Shown here: positions 1 to 7,915 of the stretch, one piece after another
Numbering within the stretch: position 1 is the first letter of the stretch
Layout of the letters: each line of letters starts with the position of its first letter
Assembly (NCBI GenBank): GCA_030613665.1
Contig: JAUWLN010000032.1
Location: forward strand, 1 to 13,598
DNA: 13,598 nt
Source: Dehalococcoidia bacterium
GTDB taxonomy: Bacteria; Chloroflexota; Dehalococcoidia; Dehalococcoidales; RBG-16-60-22
Direction: 5' to 3'
Notes under the pieces: model-generated
Databases searched by the model: none
Told to the model about the DNA's origin: nothing
The model's input: the letters and a program-made list of their open reading frames with translations, nothing else
Program-made: the position numbers and the translations under genes

Positions 1-1665
1 CTCGATATCTTTGGCCTGCTGCTCATCATCGGCATACTTATGGCCATGTACCGGCGCTACGTTCAGAAGCCGGCCCGACTGGATAACCGGCGGGAAGACC
101 TGATTGCCCTGCTGCTTCTTCTCGTTATGGCGGTCAGCGGCTTTGTCGTTGAAGGGTTACGCATCGCCGCCACCGAGCTAAAGACCAGCCCGGAATGGGC
201 GGCATGGTCGCCGGGCGGTTACCTTGTTGCCCTGGGAATCAGGGGACTGGGCCAGTCGGCATTGCTTTCCTGGCATCAGGCTATCTGGTGGCTTCATTCT
301 ATTTTAGTGTTGGGCGCGATTATTTACGTTGCGCTGACCTGGAATCGATTATGGCACATCATCGTTTCGCCGTTAAATGTCTTTTTCCGCAATCTTGAGG
401 CACGGGGTGCCATGGTGCCGATTGATATGGAGGCAGCGGAGACCTTCGGGGTCGACCGTATTCAGAATTTCACCTGGAAGCACCTGCTGGACCTTGACGC
501 CTGCACGCGCTGCGGGCGCTGTCAGGACAGCTGCCCCGCTTACCTCAGCGGCAAGCCGCTGAGCCCGAAGAAGGTAATCCAGGACCTGAGGGGACACCTG
601 CTGGAGCGGGCACCGGCGTTGCGGAAGCGAAAAACTGAGGAAGAAGCCCCGGAAGATAATGGGCGGATGATTGGCGGGGTGGTGGTCGAGGACGAAATAT
701 GGAACTGCACCACCTGCCATGCCTGCCAGGAGGTCTGTCCGGTATACGTCGAGCCTATGGTCAAGCTCATTGAGATGAGGAGAAACCTGGTGATGGAGCA
801 GGCAACTATTCCCGAGACCGGGGAGGGCGCCCTGAAATGCCTTGAGACCAGGGGGCACCCGTGGCGGGGGACTACACTGAGCCGCACCGACTGGGCAGAG
901 GGGCTTGGGGTCAAAACGCTGGCTGACGATAGCGATGTTGACCTGCTGTTCTGGGTCGGCTGCACCGAGGCTCTGGAGGAAAGAAGCACCCGGGTGGCTC
1001 AGGCTATTGTCGGCATATTCAAAGCGGCGGGTGTGAACTTCGGTATCCTGGGGGCTGAAGAGATATGCTGCGGCGACCCGGCACGTCGGCTGGGCAATGA
1101 GTACCTTTTCCAGATGCAGGCGCAGCAGAACATTGAACTGCTGAATAACTATGGAATCAAAAAGATAGTTACCGGCTGTCCCCACTGCTTCAATACATTG
1201 AAAAATGAGTACCCCCAGTTTGGCGGCGGGTTTGAGGTTCTGCATCATACCGAGATGATTAACCGCCTGATCGAGGAAGGCAAACTGCCGGGCATCAAGG
1301 AAATGACCGGTCTGGTTACCTACCATGACTCGTGCTACCTGGGGCGGTATAACAATATTTATGATGCGCCGCGGCAGGTTCTGCGCCGTCTCGGTGGGGT
1401 GAAGCTGGTGGAGATGGCACGTAATCTGGAACACGGCTTCTGCTGCGGTGCCGGCGGCGGACACCTGTGGCTGGAAGAGCAGAAGACGGGCGAGAGAATC
1501 AATGAAATGCGTACCGAGCAGGCGCTGACAACAAAAGCCGGGGTCATTGCCACGGCCTGCCCCTACTGCCTGCAGATGTTTGAGGACGGGATACAGACCA
1601 AAGAGGCGGCGGAATCGGTCAGGGCCATGGACGTCGCCGAGCTGGTAATGAAGGCAATATCCTGA
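1..1665 (+). CDS. Membrane Fe-S oxidoreductase, HdrD/FadF-like, with NarI-type cytochrome b domain (5' partial)
   Basis: The frame is open from base 1, and the first residues (LDIFGLLLIIGIL) look like a membrane span, so the gene starts upstream; the ATG at 40 is internal. Numbering from that Met: further spans lie at about 21-40 and 75-100, with His79, His86 and His106 placed like haem ligands of NarI-type cytochrome b. Two ferredoxin-type motifs follow (C155-C158-C161-C165P and C223-C226-C229-C233P). Then come two CCG domains: C308, CCG343-345, C380-C383 and C432, CCG468-470, C507-C510. CCG domains bind a non-cubane 4Fe-4S cluster in HdrB/HdrD. This layout is that of membrane ETF:(mena)quinone oxidoreductases, which take electrons from EtfAB during acyl-CoA oxidation. 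The thiolase operon downstream fits that role. EtfAB is not in the window, so the partner is inferred; an HdrDE-like or lactate/glycolate-type role is possible. Confidence 0.88.
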   Translation, partial: LDIFGLLLIIGILMAMYRRYVQKPARLDNRREDLIALLLLLVMAVSGFVVEGLRIAATELKTSPEWAAWSPGGYLVALGIRGLGQSALLSWHQAIWWLHSILVLGAIIYVALTWNRLWHIIVSPLNVFFRNLEARGAMVPIDMEAAETFGVDRIQNFTWKHLLDLDACTRCGRCQDSCPAYLSGKPLSPKKVIQDLRGHLLERAPALRKRKTEEEAPEDNGRMIGGVVVEDEIWNCTTCHACQEVCPVYVEPMVKLIEMRRNLVMEQATIPETGEGALKCLETRGHPWRGTTLSRTDWAEGLGVKTLADDSDVDLLFWVGCTEALEERSTRVAQAIVGIFKAAGVNFGILGAEEICCGDPARRLGNEYLFQMQAQQNIELLNNYGIKKIVTGCPHCFNTLKNEYPQFGGGFEVLHHTEMINRLIEEGKLPGIKEMTGLVTYHDSCYLGRYNNIYDAPRQVLRRLGGVKLVEMARNLEHGFCCGAGGGHLWLEEQKTGERINEMRTEQALTTKAGVIATACPYCLQMFEDGIQTKEAAESVRAMDVAELVMKAIS

Positions 1666-1730
1666 CGTTTGACGGTATATCGGTAATATTGTAAGTTATA
1701 TTTAGAGAGACTCTGAGCAGGAGGGGAGAT

Positions 1731-2909
1731 ATGCGCAAAGTAGCGGTAGTTGGCGTGGGGGAAACGAACTTCAGCGGCCCGCAGGAAAAGACGAGTGTTG
1801 AGCTCTTTGCCGAAGCGGCTGCGGAAGCGCTTGCGGAATCAAATCTGAAACCGAAAGATATTCAGGCCCTTTTCCTGGGCAACGCGCTGGGGGATTTTAC
1901 GGAAGGACAGGGCTCGGTGCAGGCTTTTGCCGCCGAGAACATCGGCTGCTTTAACGTGCCGGCCAATCGATATGAAGGCGCCTGCGCCTCGGCGAGCATG
2001 GCAGTGCGGGATGCCTGGATGTGGGTGGCTTCCGGTTTCTATGACGTGGTTCTGGCTGGTGGTGTGGAGCGGGCAGCCAGTATGGGAACACCGCTGGCCA
2101 CGCGCACTTTTGCCATGTTCAGTGATTCACGCTACGAGTTTGCCTCGGGCCTTACCTTTCCGGCCGTCTTCGCCATGCTGGCTCACCTGTACTCGGCGAA
2201 ATACGGCATACCGCTGCCGAAATTGAAGGAGCAAATGGCTACCGTTTCATTGCAGTCTTACAAGCACGGGATGCTAAACCCGAAGGCACATCTGCGCAAA
2301 AAGGTGACCATGGAGGCAGTACTGGGCTCTTTCATGGTGAGCACGCCGATACAGTTGCATGACTGCTGCCCGTTTTCCGATGGTGGCGCCGCTCTGGTGC
2401 TGGCTTCGGAAGAGGCCGCTAAGAAACTGACCGATAAGCCGGTGTTCGTTATCGGCACGGGCCAGGCTTCCAACGGGACTCTGGCCAACCAGCAGGAGTA
2501 CCTGCCGCGATTCAGGTCCAGGGAACTATCCGCGCAGCAGGCTTATGACATGGCTGGACTCAAACCCGGGGATATCGATATCTGCGAGCTGCACGACTGT
2601 TTCAGCATCGCCAGCCTTATCTCTGCCGAGAGCCTCGGTTTGTTCGATTTCGGTACGTCTGGTGAGGCCTGGGTGAAGGGTGAGGCCGACATCGGCGGGA
2701 GAGTCGCCATCAATCCTTCCGGTGGGCTGAAAGCGAAAGGGCATCCCATCGGTGCTACAGGTGCCGGACAGGTCTACGAGATAGCCAAGCAGCTGAGAGG
2801 AGAGGTGGAGCCGGGGCGCCAGGTTGAGGGCGCCAGGGTTGGCATGACTGATACCCTGGGTGGGGATGGCTGCACACTGGTCAATATGATTTTCCAGCGG
2901 GGCTGGTAA
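1731..2909 (+). CDS. Thiolase, SCP2/SCP-x type (acetyl-CoA acyltransferase-like)
   Basis: A 392-residue thiolase-fold enzyme, normal length for the family, which forms or cleaves a C-C bond between acyl-CoA thioesters. The nucleophilic cysteine is C85 in GACASA, the HDCF loop is at 288-291, and the GHPIGATG motif has H338. There is no canonical C-terminal CxG; in SCP2-type thiolases the cysteine of HDCF takes over as acid/base, so C290 is the likely second catalytic cysteine. The start is supported by a strong site (GGAGG at 1720-1724, 6 bases before ATG). It lies 65 bases after the Fe-S protein and 29 bases before a DUF35 gene. Thiolases of this type often form a complex with a DUF35 partner, as in archaeal thiolase/HMG-CoA synthase and BbsAB of toluene degradation. 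The acyl substrate cannot be told from sequence. Confidence 0.93.
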   Translation: MRKVAVVGVGETNFSGPQEKTSVELFAEAAAEALAESNLKPKDIQALFLGNALGDFTEGQGSVQAFAAENIGCFNVPANRYEGACASASMAVRDAWMWVASGFYDVVLAGGVERAASMGTPLATRTFAMFSDSRYEFASGLTFPAVFAMLAHLYSAKYGIPLPKLKEQMATVSLQSYKHGMLNPKAHLRKKVTMEAVLGSFMVSTPIQLHDCCPFSDGGAALVLASEEAAKKLTDKPVFVIGTGQASNGTLANQQEYLPRFRSRELSAQQAYDMAGLKPGDIDICELHDCFSIASLISAESLGLFDFGTSGEAWVKGEADIGGRVAINPSGGLKAKGHPIGATGAGQVYEIAKQLRGEVEPGRQVEGARVGMTDTLGGDGCTLVNMIFQRGW

Positions 2910-2938
2910 TAAGAGTTGTTTAATAGCTGGAGGCCAAG

Positions 2939-3355
2939 ATGGAATATAAACTGAATTTTAAAGAGTACAACGAAGCGCTGAAGCAGAACAAGCTGCTGGG
3001 ATTGAAGTGCAAGAGTTGTGGCATAGTGACCGTGCCTCCCAAGATGGTATGCCGCAGCTGTGCCGGCCCGGACCTGGAGGTTATGGAACTGAAAGGCAAC
3101 GGCAGGATACAGACCTTCACCTCCTGCAACGTTGCCGCCGAGGGGCGCGAGGACGAAGTGCCCTATACCATTCTGCTGGTTGAGCTTGACGAAGGGCCCT
3201 GGATAATGGGCAACCTGGTCGGCGTTGAACCGGAGAAGGCGACCATGGAAGCGCTGATAGGTAAAAAGGTTAAAATGACCGAGGCCAATGTTTTCGCCGG
3301 CGATAAGTATTCCGCCGGAGAGGGCGCCAGCCCTGCCTTTGTTCTGGAAGCTTAG
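2939..3355 (+). CDS. DUF35 Zn-ribbon/OB-fold protein, thiolase partner
   Basis: A 138-residue protein with an N-terminal amphipathic stretch, a rubredoxin-like zinc ribbon (C24-x2-C27 and C38-x2-C41) and a C-terminal OB-fold (about 45-135; begins GNGRIQTFT). This is the DUF35 architecture. Family members sit beside thiolases or HMG-CoA synthases, and in solved complexes they bridge the enzyme and help channel acyl-CoA. The gene follows the thiolase directly, with GGAGG at 2929-2933, five bases before ATG, so co-translation from one mRNA is likely. The role here is inferred from family and position: a non-catalytic subunit needed for activity of the thiolase at 1731-2909. All four zinc cysteines are present and nothing looks truncated. 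Confidence 0.93.
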   Translation: MEYKLNFKEYNEALKQNKLLGLKCKSCGIVTVPPKMVCRSCAGPDLEVMELKGNGRIQTFTSCNVAAEGREDEVPYTILLVELDEGPWIMGNLVGVEPEKATMEALIGKKVKMTEANVFAGDKYSAGEGASPAFVLEA

Positions 3356-3375
3356 ACTAAAATAAGGGGGAAGAG

Positions 3376-3537
3376 ATGGACAACTTATGGCTTATTCTGT
3401 TCTGGACAGGGCCCATCGGTGTTGGTATTTTCCTTCTATGTCTGGGTACCATGATATGGCTGCTTGCCAAAGCTGATGAGATAAGCAAGCGAACCAAGGC
3501 GATGATGAAGGAAAAGGGACTGGACAAGAAGGGATAA
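3376..3537 (+). CDS. Small single-span membrane protein, 53 residues, unknown function
   Basis: A 53-residue frame begins MDNLWLILFW, has one hydrophobic helix from about residue 4 to 31 (glycines near the middle), and ends in a lysine-rich tail (KRTKAMMKEKG, then KK). The positive-inside rule predicts a short outside N-terminus and a cytosolic C-terminus. A purine-rich site (AGGGGGAAGAG) lies just before ATG, and the start is 20 bases after the DUF35 stop, as expected of an operon member. It ends 11 bases from the stop codon of the convergent acyl-CoA dehydrogenase. I do not recognise the family. It could anchor the thiolase/DUF35 complex to the membrane, but that is speculation from position alone. 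Confidence 0.68.
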   Translation: MDNLWLILFWTGPIGVGIFLLCLGTMIWLLAKADEISKRTKAMMKEKGLDKKG

Positions 3538-3548
3538 TCGCCTCTCTC

Positions 3549-4694
3549 TCACCCTTCTTTCATCAGCTGCCGGGCGATGGTCATGCGCTGCATCTCGGAG
3601 GTGCCCTCGTATATCTCGGTGATTTTGGCATCTCTCAGATAACGTTCCACCGGGTATCCCTTAACGTAGCCGTAGCCGCCGAATATCTGGATGGCTTTGT
3701 TGGTCACGAACGAGGAGGTCTCCGCGGCATGGACCTTGGCCATTGATGCCTCTTTGACGAAGGGTTGCCCCTGGTCCTGCAGATAGGCGGCGCGGTAGAC
3801 AAGCAGCCTGGCGGCATCAATCTGCGTGGCCATATCGGCCAGCATCCACTGAATCGCCTGGAAATTGATTATCGGCTGGCCGAACTGCTGTCGTTCTTTG
3901 GCGTACGCCAGGGCATGGTCAAAAGCGGCCTGAGCGATGCCCAGCGCCTGAGCGGCGACCACGACCCGGCTGGCGTCTATGGTACTGATGGCGATTCTGA
4001 AACCGTCACCATCGTTGCCGAGGCGATTTTCTTCAGGCACAAAACAGTCCTCGAAAACCAGCTCCACGGTTGATGACCCCCGTATGCCCATCTTGTTCTC
4101 GTGCTTGCCCACGGAAAAACCGGGGGTATCTTTTTCCACGACAAAAGCGGTTATGCCCTTGTGGCGCAGCGCTTTGTCAGTGGCGGCGAAGACAAGGATA
4201 ATGCCGGCTTCGGCACCGTTGGTGATGAAAATCTTGCTTCCATTGAGGACATACCCGTTATCCTTGCGAATGGCGGTGGTCTCAAGGGCAGCGGGGTCGC
4301 TGCCTGCCCCCGCCTCCGTCAACGCGAAGGCACCGAGCACTTCGCCGCTGGTGATGGGAGGTACGAAGCGCTTTTTCTGCTCTTCATTACCGTGCATATA
4401 GATTGGTTCGGCAACCAGGCCGGAGCTGGCAAGGATAATGAGGCCGGTGGCAGCACAGACACGGCTGAGCTCTTCGATGACGAGGCAGAACTCGGTGGCG
4501 CCGCCGCCGCTGCCGCCGTACTCCTCGGGAAAACCGACCCCGGGGAGTCCGAGCCCCGCCATCTTCGGGATGCTTTCCGCAGGGAACCTGGACTCCTCAT
4601 CGATTTGAGCGGCAATTGGCTCCAGTTCCTTGGCGGCGAAATCGGCGACCATTGCCTTGAGCATCTTCTGCTCTTCAGTCAGGGAAAAATCCAT
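3549..4694 (-). CDS. Acyl-CoA dehydrogenase (short/medium-chain type)
   Basis: This FAD enzyme oxidises acyl-CoA to trans-2-enoyl-CoA and passes electrons to ETF. From the ATG at 4694 it has 381 residues, the standard length. Visible family motifs are LTEAGAGSDPA (FAD/substrate region), GSKIFITNG, RQQFGQPI in the C-terminal helical domain, and YEGTSEMQR near the end. E363 in YEGT is at the place of the catalytic base of short/medium-chain enzymes. The frame is open 16 codons further to 4742, but that would overlap meaB; ATG 4694 has AGGAGGT just upstream and gives the family's usual MDFSLTEEQ start. It follows meaB by 22 bases, so the two are probably co-transcribed. Chain length and branched versus straight substrate are not decidable; the meaB link hints at short or branched acyl-CoA. 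Confidence 0.95.
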   Translation of the reverse strand: MDFSLTEEQKMLKAMVADFAAKELEPIAAQIDEESRFPAESIPKMAGLGLPGVGFPEEYGGSGGGATEFCLVIEELSRVCAATGLIILASSGLVAEPIYMHGNEEQKKRFVPPITSGEVLGAFALTEAGAGSDPAALETTAIRKDNGYVLNGSKIFITNGAEAGIILVFAATDKALRHKGITAFVVEKDTPGFSVGKHENKMGIRGSSTVELVFEDCFVPEENRLGNDGDGFRIAISTIDASRVVVAAQALGIAQAAFDHALAYAKERQQFGQPIINFQAIQWMLADMATQIDAARLLVYRAAYLQDQGQPFVKEASMAKVHAAETSSFVTNKAIQIFGGYGYVKGYPVERYLRDAKITEIYEGTSEMQRMTIARQLMKEG

Positions 4695-4698
4695 CTCT

Positions 4699-4705
4699 AC
4701 CTCCT
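4699..4705 (-). promoter_or_regulatory. Ribosome binding site that fixes the acyl-CoA dehydrogenase start
   Basis: On the minus strand AGGAGGT is followed by AGAG and then ATG at 4694. It is a near-perfect Shine-Dalgarno site and sits in the 22-base gap after the meaB stop. It supports the 381-residue protein over the 397-residue reading that starts inside meaB. Confidence 0.85.
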
Positions 4706-4716
4706 GGCGAAGTTTA

Positions 4717-5688
4717 TTACGGGTTATTGTTAACGCGGCCAAGGTCGCTGGCCAGTCTTTTGACCAGCTGTTGTGCCGCTGCCTGCGGGTTTATTTTCCC
4801 CTTGAGCAGCTCGTCAATCAGCTTGTCCAGATACTTGCCGTGGTCAATGCCGGCGATGCTGTCTTTGATGAGCCCTTCCACCGTTTCCATCAGCTCCAGC
4901 CTCAATCTCAATTTCTTCCGTTTCTGCATCTCGCCGGTTACGGTGAGGTGCTCCCGGTGCCTGGATATTTCAAGCGCCAGCTCTGCGGTACCCTTGTCAT
5001 AGATGGCTTCGGTGAAGATTATGCTGGGCTGCCATTCGTCGGGAAGCCAGTGCCTCATCGAGAGCATTGTCTGGAGGTCGGTCTGGATAATGTCGGCGTT
5101 TCCCCTGTCGGCCTTGTTGATGACAAAAATATCGGTGGCTTCCAGGATGCCCGCTTTCATCATCTGAATGGCGTCGCCGGCCTCCGGTGTCATGACGAAC
5201 AGGGTGGTATCGGCCACTCTGGTGATGTCTATTTCTATCTGCCCTGAACCAACGGTCTCAACAAGGATGATATCTTTGCCCATCGCGTCCATGATGTGAA
5301 TGGTCTCGATGGTAGCCTTGGCCAGGCCGCCCTGCAAGCCTCGCGTCGCCAGGCTGCGGATGAAGACGTCCTTATCCTCGCCGTGCTGCTGCATCCTTAT
5401 CCTGTCACCCAGCAGCGCCCCGCCGGTGAAGGCGCTCGTCGGGTCAATGGCGATGACGCCGATGGTCATTAACTCTTTGCGAAAGTGGCCGATGAGATTA
5501 CTGGTCAGGGTGCTCTTGCCGGCGCCCGGTGAGCCGGTAACGCCAACGATGTACGCCTTTCCGGTATGGGGATAAATATGGCTCATTTCCTCGAAGGCAC
5601 CGGGCGCTTCGTCGGCTATGCCACTGATGAGCTTGGCGGCGGCGATGGTATCGCCGGAGAGTACTCTGCTGGCAAGTTTAGCTTTCAT
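4717..5688 (-). CDS. meaB: MeaB/ArgK-type G3E GTPase, chaperone of B12-dependent acyl-CoA mutase
   Basis: A 323-residue P-loop GTPase, usual MeaB size. The Walker A loop is GSPGAGKST (52-60); the Mg/switch region is IDPTSAFTGGALLGDRIRM (81-99); ETVGSGQ is at 144-150; the guanine-specificity motif NKAD is at 191-194. The helical N-terminus (LASRVLSGDTIAAAKLIS) is also typical. MeaB gates loading and repair of adenosylcobalamin in methylmalonyl-CoA mutase or isobutyryl-CoA mutase. No mutase lies in this window; the next gene is an acyl-CoA dehydrogenase, linking it to acyl-CoA breakdown. The ATG at 5688 has no obvious Shine-Dalgarno site, but the N-terminus aligns well with the family. A promoter lies at 5729-5757. 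Confidence 0.94.
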   Translation of the reverse strand: MKAKLASRVLSGDTIAAAKLISGIADEAPGAFEEMSHIYPHTGKAYIVGVTGSPGAGKSTLTSNLIGHFRKELMTIGVIAIDPTSAFTGGALLGDRIRMQQHGEDKDVFIRSLATRGLQGGLAKATIETIHIMDAMGKDIILVETVGSGQIEIDITRVADTTLFVMTPEAGDAIQMMKAGILEATDIFVINKADRGNADIIQTDLQTMLSMRHWLPDEWQPSIIFTEAIYDKGTAELALEISRHREHLTVTGEMQKRKKLRLRLELMETVEGLIKDSIAGIDHGKYLDKLIDELLKGKINPQAAAQQLVKRLASDLGRVNNNP

Positions 5689-5728
5689 AAAAAGGGTATT
5701 AAAAAGCGTTAAATTTAAGAGCCACTAA

Positions 5729-5757
5729 ATTATAATTGAAGAGTGGCATCAATTCAA
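5729..5757 (-). promoter_or_regulatory. Sigma70-type promoter of meaB and acyl-CoA dehydrogenase
   Basis: On the minus strand TTGAAT (-35, 5752-5757) is separated by exactly 17 bases from a perfect TATAAT (-10, 5729-5734). It lies just after the sirtuin stop codon at 5762 and predicts a start about 33-35 bases before the meaB ATG. It implies that meaB plus the dehydrogenase can be expressed independently of the upstream transporter and sirtuin genes. Confidence 0.72.
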
Positions 5758-5761
5758 CCGT

Positions 5762-6562
5762 TTATTTCCCGGCAAGCTTCTGCATTATTCTTGACATGGC
5801 TTCTCCGGCCTTTGCCCTGATAATTATGCTCGCCTGCTGGTCCATGGGCGTTTCGCTCAGGTTTATGATTATCAACTCGGTACCGGCATCGGTGGCGTAG
5901 CTCGGGAGCAGTGCTGCGGGATAGACGACCAGGCTGGAACCGATGACGATGAAAAGGTCGCAGCGCTCGGCACGGGAGGCTGCTTCTGAAAATACTTCGT
6001 CCGGCAGCATCTCCCCGAAGAGTACGATATCCGGTTTCAATATGCCGTGGCATGTTTCGCAGTCGGGGACTTCCTCGCCGGCGTCCAGTCGCTTTTTGAC
6101 TTCCGGCATAGTGTACCTCCGGTGGCACTGCAGGCAGACCACCCGGCGCATGCTGCCGTGAAGCTCAAACACCTTATCATCCGGGACTCCGGCGACCTGG
6201 TGCAGGCTGTCCACATTCTGGGTAATCACGCAGTCGAGTTTATTTAATCTGTGTAGCTCGGCAATGGCATGGTGGGCGGGATTTGGCTTCACTGTCTCCG
6301 TCAGGCGCTCTTTCCAGAGCAACTGCCACTGTCTTTGCCGGGCGCTGGCGCTGCTGATGAACTTCTGGTAGGTGAAATCATCCGGGTCAAAGCGGTCCCA
6401 GATACCGCCCGGGCTGCGGAAATCAGGTATGCCCGATTCGGTGCTGACGCCGGCGCCGGTGAAAACCACGATTTTCCCCGCCCCGGCAATCAGGGCTGCC
6501 GCCCGTTCGGCGAGCTGGTCTAAAGTCTGGTTGTCTGCTGGCTTATCACTCTGGAATAACAT
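5762..6562 (-). CDS. Sir2-family NAD-dependent protein deacylase
   Basis: A 266-residue sirtuin that removes acyl groups from protein lysines using NAD+. Visible are the NAD-binding GAGVSTESGIPDFR (36-49), TQNVDSLH (114-121), the catalytic H135 in ELHGS, a complete zinc ribbon (C143-C146 and C168-C171) and GSS at 208-210. The acyl-pocket Tyr/Arg pair of SIRT5/CobB-type desuccinylases is not evident in the segment after FDPDD, so deacetylation is more likely, though not certain. ATG 6562 lies four bases beyond the stop of the MFS gene and lacks a clear Shine-Dalgarno site, which suggests translational coupling. A deacylase beside acyl-CoA genes may reverse lysine acylation of metabolic enzymes; that link is inference. 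Confidence 0.94.
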   Translation of the reverse strand: MLFQSDKPADNQTLDQLAERAAALIAGAGKIVVFTGAGVSTESGIPDFRSPGGIWDRFDPDDFTYQKFISSASARQRQWQLLWKERLTETVKPNPAHHAIAELHRLNKLDCVITQNVDSLHQVAGVPDDKVFELHGSMRRVVCLQCHRRYTMPEVKKRLDAGEEVPDCETCHGILKPDIVLFGEMLPDEVFSEAASRAERCDLFIVIGSSLVVYPAALLPSYATDAGTELIIINLSETPMDQQASIIIRAKAGEAMSRIMQKLAGK

Positions 6563-6566
6563 GGCA

Positions 6567-7868
6567 TTAACGTCGGTCGGGTGTTGCGGGTATTTTCATC
6601 ATTTTCGCATTCAGCCTGTCTGCGTTTCGCGGTGCGGCAATCCAGAACGTGGTGCAGGCCAGGACAAAGGCTGCCATACAGAGGAAAAAGGCGAATGTAT
6701 AGCCGCCGGTAATATCGTATATGAAGCCGCCGAGCCATGGACCAATTACCCCGCCGATTCCCATGCCGGTAAGCAGTATGCCGGCGATGGCGCCAAAGTG
6801 CTTCCCGTGGAATATATCCGCCGCACCGGCGGTCATGGTGGGAGTGAAAAATCCGCCTCCGTAACCGAAGCAGATGGCGTAGATATAGAGAAGCCACGGC
6901 TGGGAAGTGTCTTGGACTGAAATCAGGGCGATGAGGGCGATAATCATCAGCGAGGAGGACAGCGTAATTGTCATCTCCCGACCGATGCGGTCTGATATGC
7001 CGCCGGAAAGGTTTCCCCCCATCAGGCTGAAGCCGTAAAGGGCAAAGATTGAAGCGGCAAAGGTGCTGCTGTAGCCAACGTCCTCGGCGAACTTTACCTG
7101 GTGCGCGATTACCATGTAGGTGCCGATGCCCCAGAAGAGGAAATAAGTCAGCATCAGCAGCCGGAGCTGGTAGGTACCGATTGCCTGCTTGAGAGTCCAG
7201 TCGCCTGATAAGGCTTGTTTGCTTTCAGGTGTTTTCTCTTTGGCCGGTGCAATTCCGTCCGTGCCGTAGGTTTTTAATCCTTTGCCCTCCGGGCGGAAGC
7301 GGAAGAAGAGGAAATAGAGAGGCAGGAGTATTACCCAGAGCGTGCCCGCCAGCACGAAATAGGCATGGCGCCAGCCCAGCTGCGATATGGCGAACTCGGC
7401 GTACAAACCGTAGGTGAAACTGAAGCCGGCCCCCGTCTGTGCCAGCCCCATGGCCAGTCCTCGCTTCTGGGAAAACCAGTTGGCCAGCGCCGGACCCAGC
7501 AGAGGCCAGCCGGCGAAGGCCATGCCGATTGCTGCCACAACGCCGAGGAGCAAATAGAAATGCCACAGCTCGCGGGCAAAGGCGCAGCCCATCGTTGCCA
7601 GACCCAGAACGATGAGGCCGATGGGCATGACACGATGCGGCTTCCAGCGGTCGCCGAGGCTGCCGGCGAGGGGCGCCAGAAAACCATATACCAGCAGGTT
7701 CAGGGAAAGCATGAAGGCAGTGCTGCCGCGGCTCCAGCCGAATTCTTCCAGAATAGACGGGAAAAAGACGGAGAAGGAATGCCTGATGCCATAAATCAAT
7801 GTCATGCTGATAACGACGATGCCGACAATGACCCAGGCGTAGGAAAATCGGGAATCTTTGACTACCAT
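6567..7868 (-). CDS. Major facilitator superfamily transporter (monocarboxylate/OFA-like)
   Basis: A 433-residue polytopic membrane protein with about 12 hydrophobic segments in two halves, split by a hydrophilic loop near residues 195-225 (KGLKTYGTDG to PESKQALSG). The N-terminus (FSYAWVIVGIVVISMTLIYG, then HSFSVFFPSILEEFGWSR) and the loop GSLGDRWKPHRVM after TM2 are typical of MFS carriers of the oxalate/formate-monocarboxylate group. The second half has a matching loop, GGISDRIGREM. A small organic acid is a reasonable substrate guess but cannot be read from the sequence. No Shine-Dalgarno site precedes ATG 7868; a promoter ending six bases upstream suggests a leaderless mRNA. The sirtuin gene follows after four bases. 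Confidence 0.9.
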   Translation of the reverse strand: MVVKDSRFSYAWVIVGIVVISMTLIYGIRHSFSVFFPSILEEFGWSRGSTAFMLSLNLLVYGFLAPLAGSLGDRWKPHRVMPIGLIVLGLATMGCAFARELWHFYLLLGVVAAIGMAFAGWPLLGPALANWFSQKRGLAMGLAQTGAGFSFTYGLYAEFAISQLGWRHAYFVLAGTLWVILLPLYFLFFRFRPEGKGLKTYGTDGIAPAKEKTPESKQALSGDWTLKQAIGTYQLRLLMLTYFLFWGIGTYMVIAHQVKFAEDVGYSSTFAASIFALYGFSLMGGNLSGGISDRIGREMTITLSSSLMIIALIALISVQDTSQPWLLYIYAICFGYGGGFFTPTMTAGAADIFHGKHFGAIAGILLTGMGIGGVIGPWLGGFIYDITGGYTFAFFLCMAAFVLACTTFWIAAPRNADRLNAKMMKIPATPDRR

Positions 7869-7874
7869 TGGCCC

Positions 7875-7904
7875 ATATTAACCAACTTCAAAGGCAAGCG
7901 TCAA
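7875..7904 (-). promoter_or_regulatory. Predicted promoter of the MFS-sirtuin transcript, possibly leaderless
   Basis: On the minus strand TTGACG (7899-7904, five of six consensus) is followed after 18 bases by TAATAT (7875-7880, four of six). Only six bases separate the -10 from the ATG at 7868, so transcription would begin on or just before the start codon. The lack of any Shine-Dalgarno site agrees with this. Confidence 0.5.
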
Positions 7905-7915
7905 GCTATTCAGAC

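Noticed and set aside
373..1464. Long minus-strand open frame (363 codons)
   Set aside because: Antisense to the Fe-S oxidoreductase, whose Cys motifs are unambiguous; the predicted product shows no family motif. A GC-rich third-position shadow.
1669..1702. Possible promoter before the thiolase (TTGACG at 1669-1674)
   Set aside because: The good TATATT box is 22 bases away and the 17-base partner TAAGTT matches only three of six; not convincing.
3538..3548. Terminator between the convergent genes
   Set aside because: Only 11 bases separate the two stop codons and no GC-rich hairpin with a T-run is visible.
4695..4742. N-terminal extension of the acyl-CoA dehydrogenase to 4742
   Set aside because: It would overlap the end of meaB and ignore the AGGAGGT site before ATG 4694; the extra 16 residues are not family-like.
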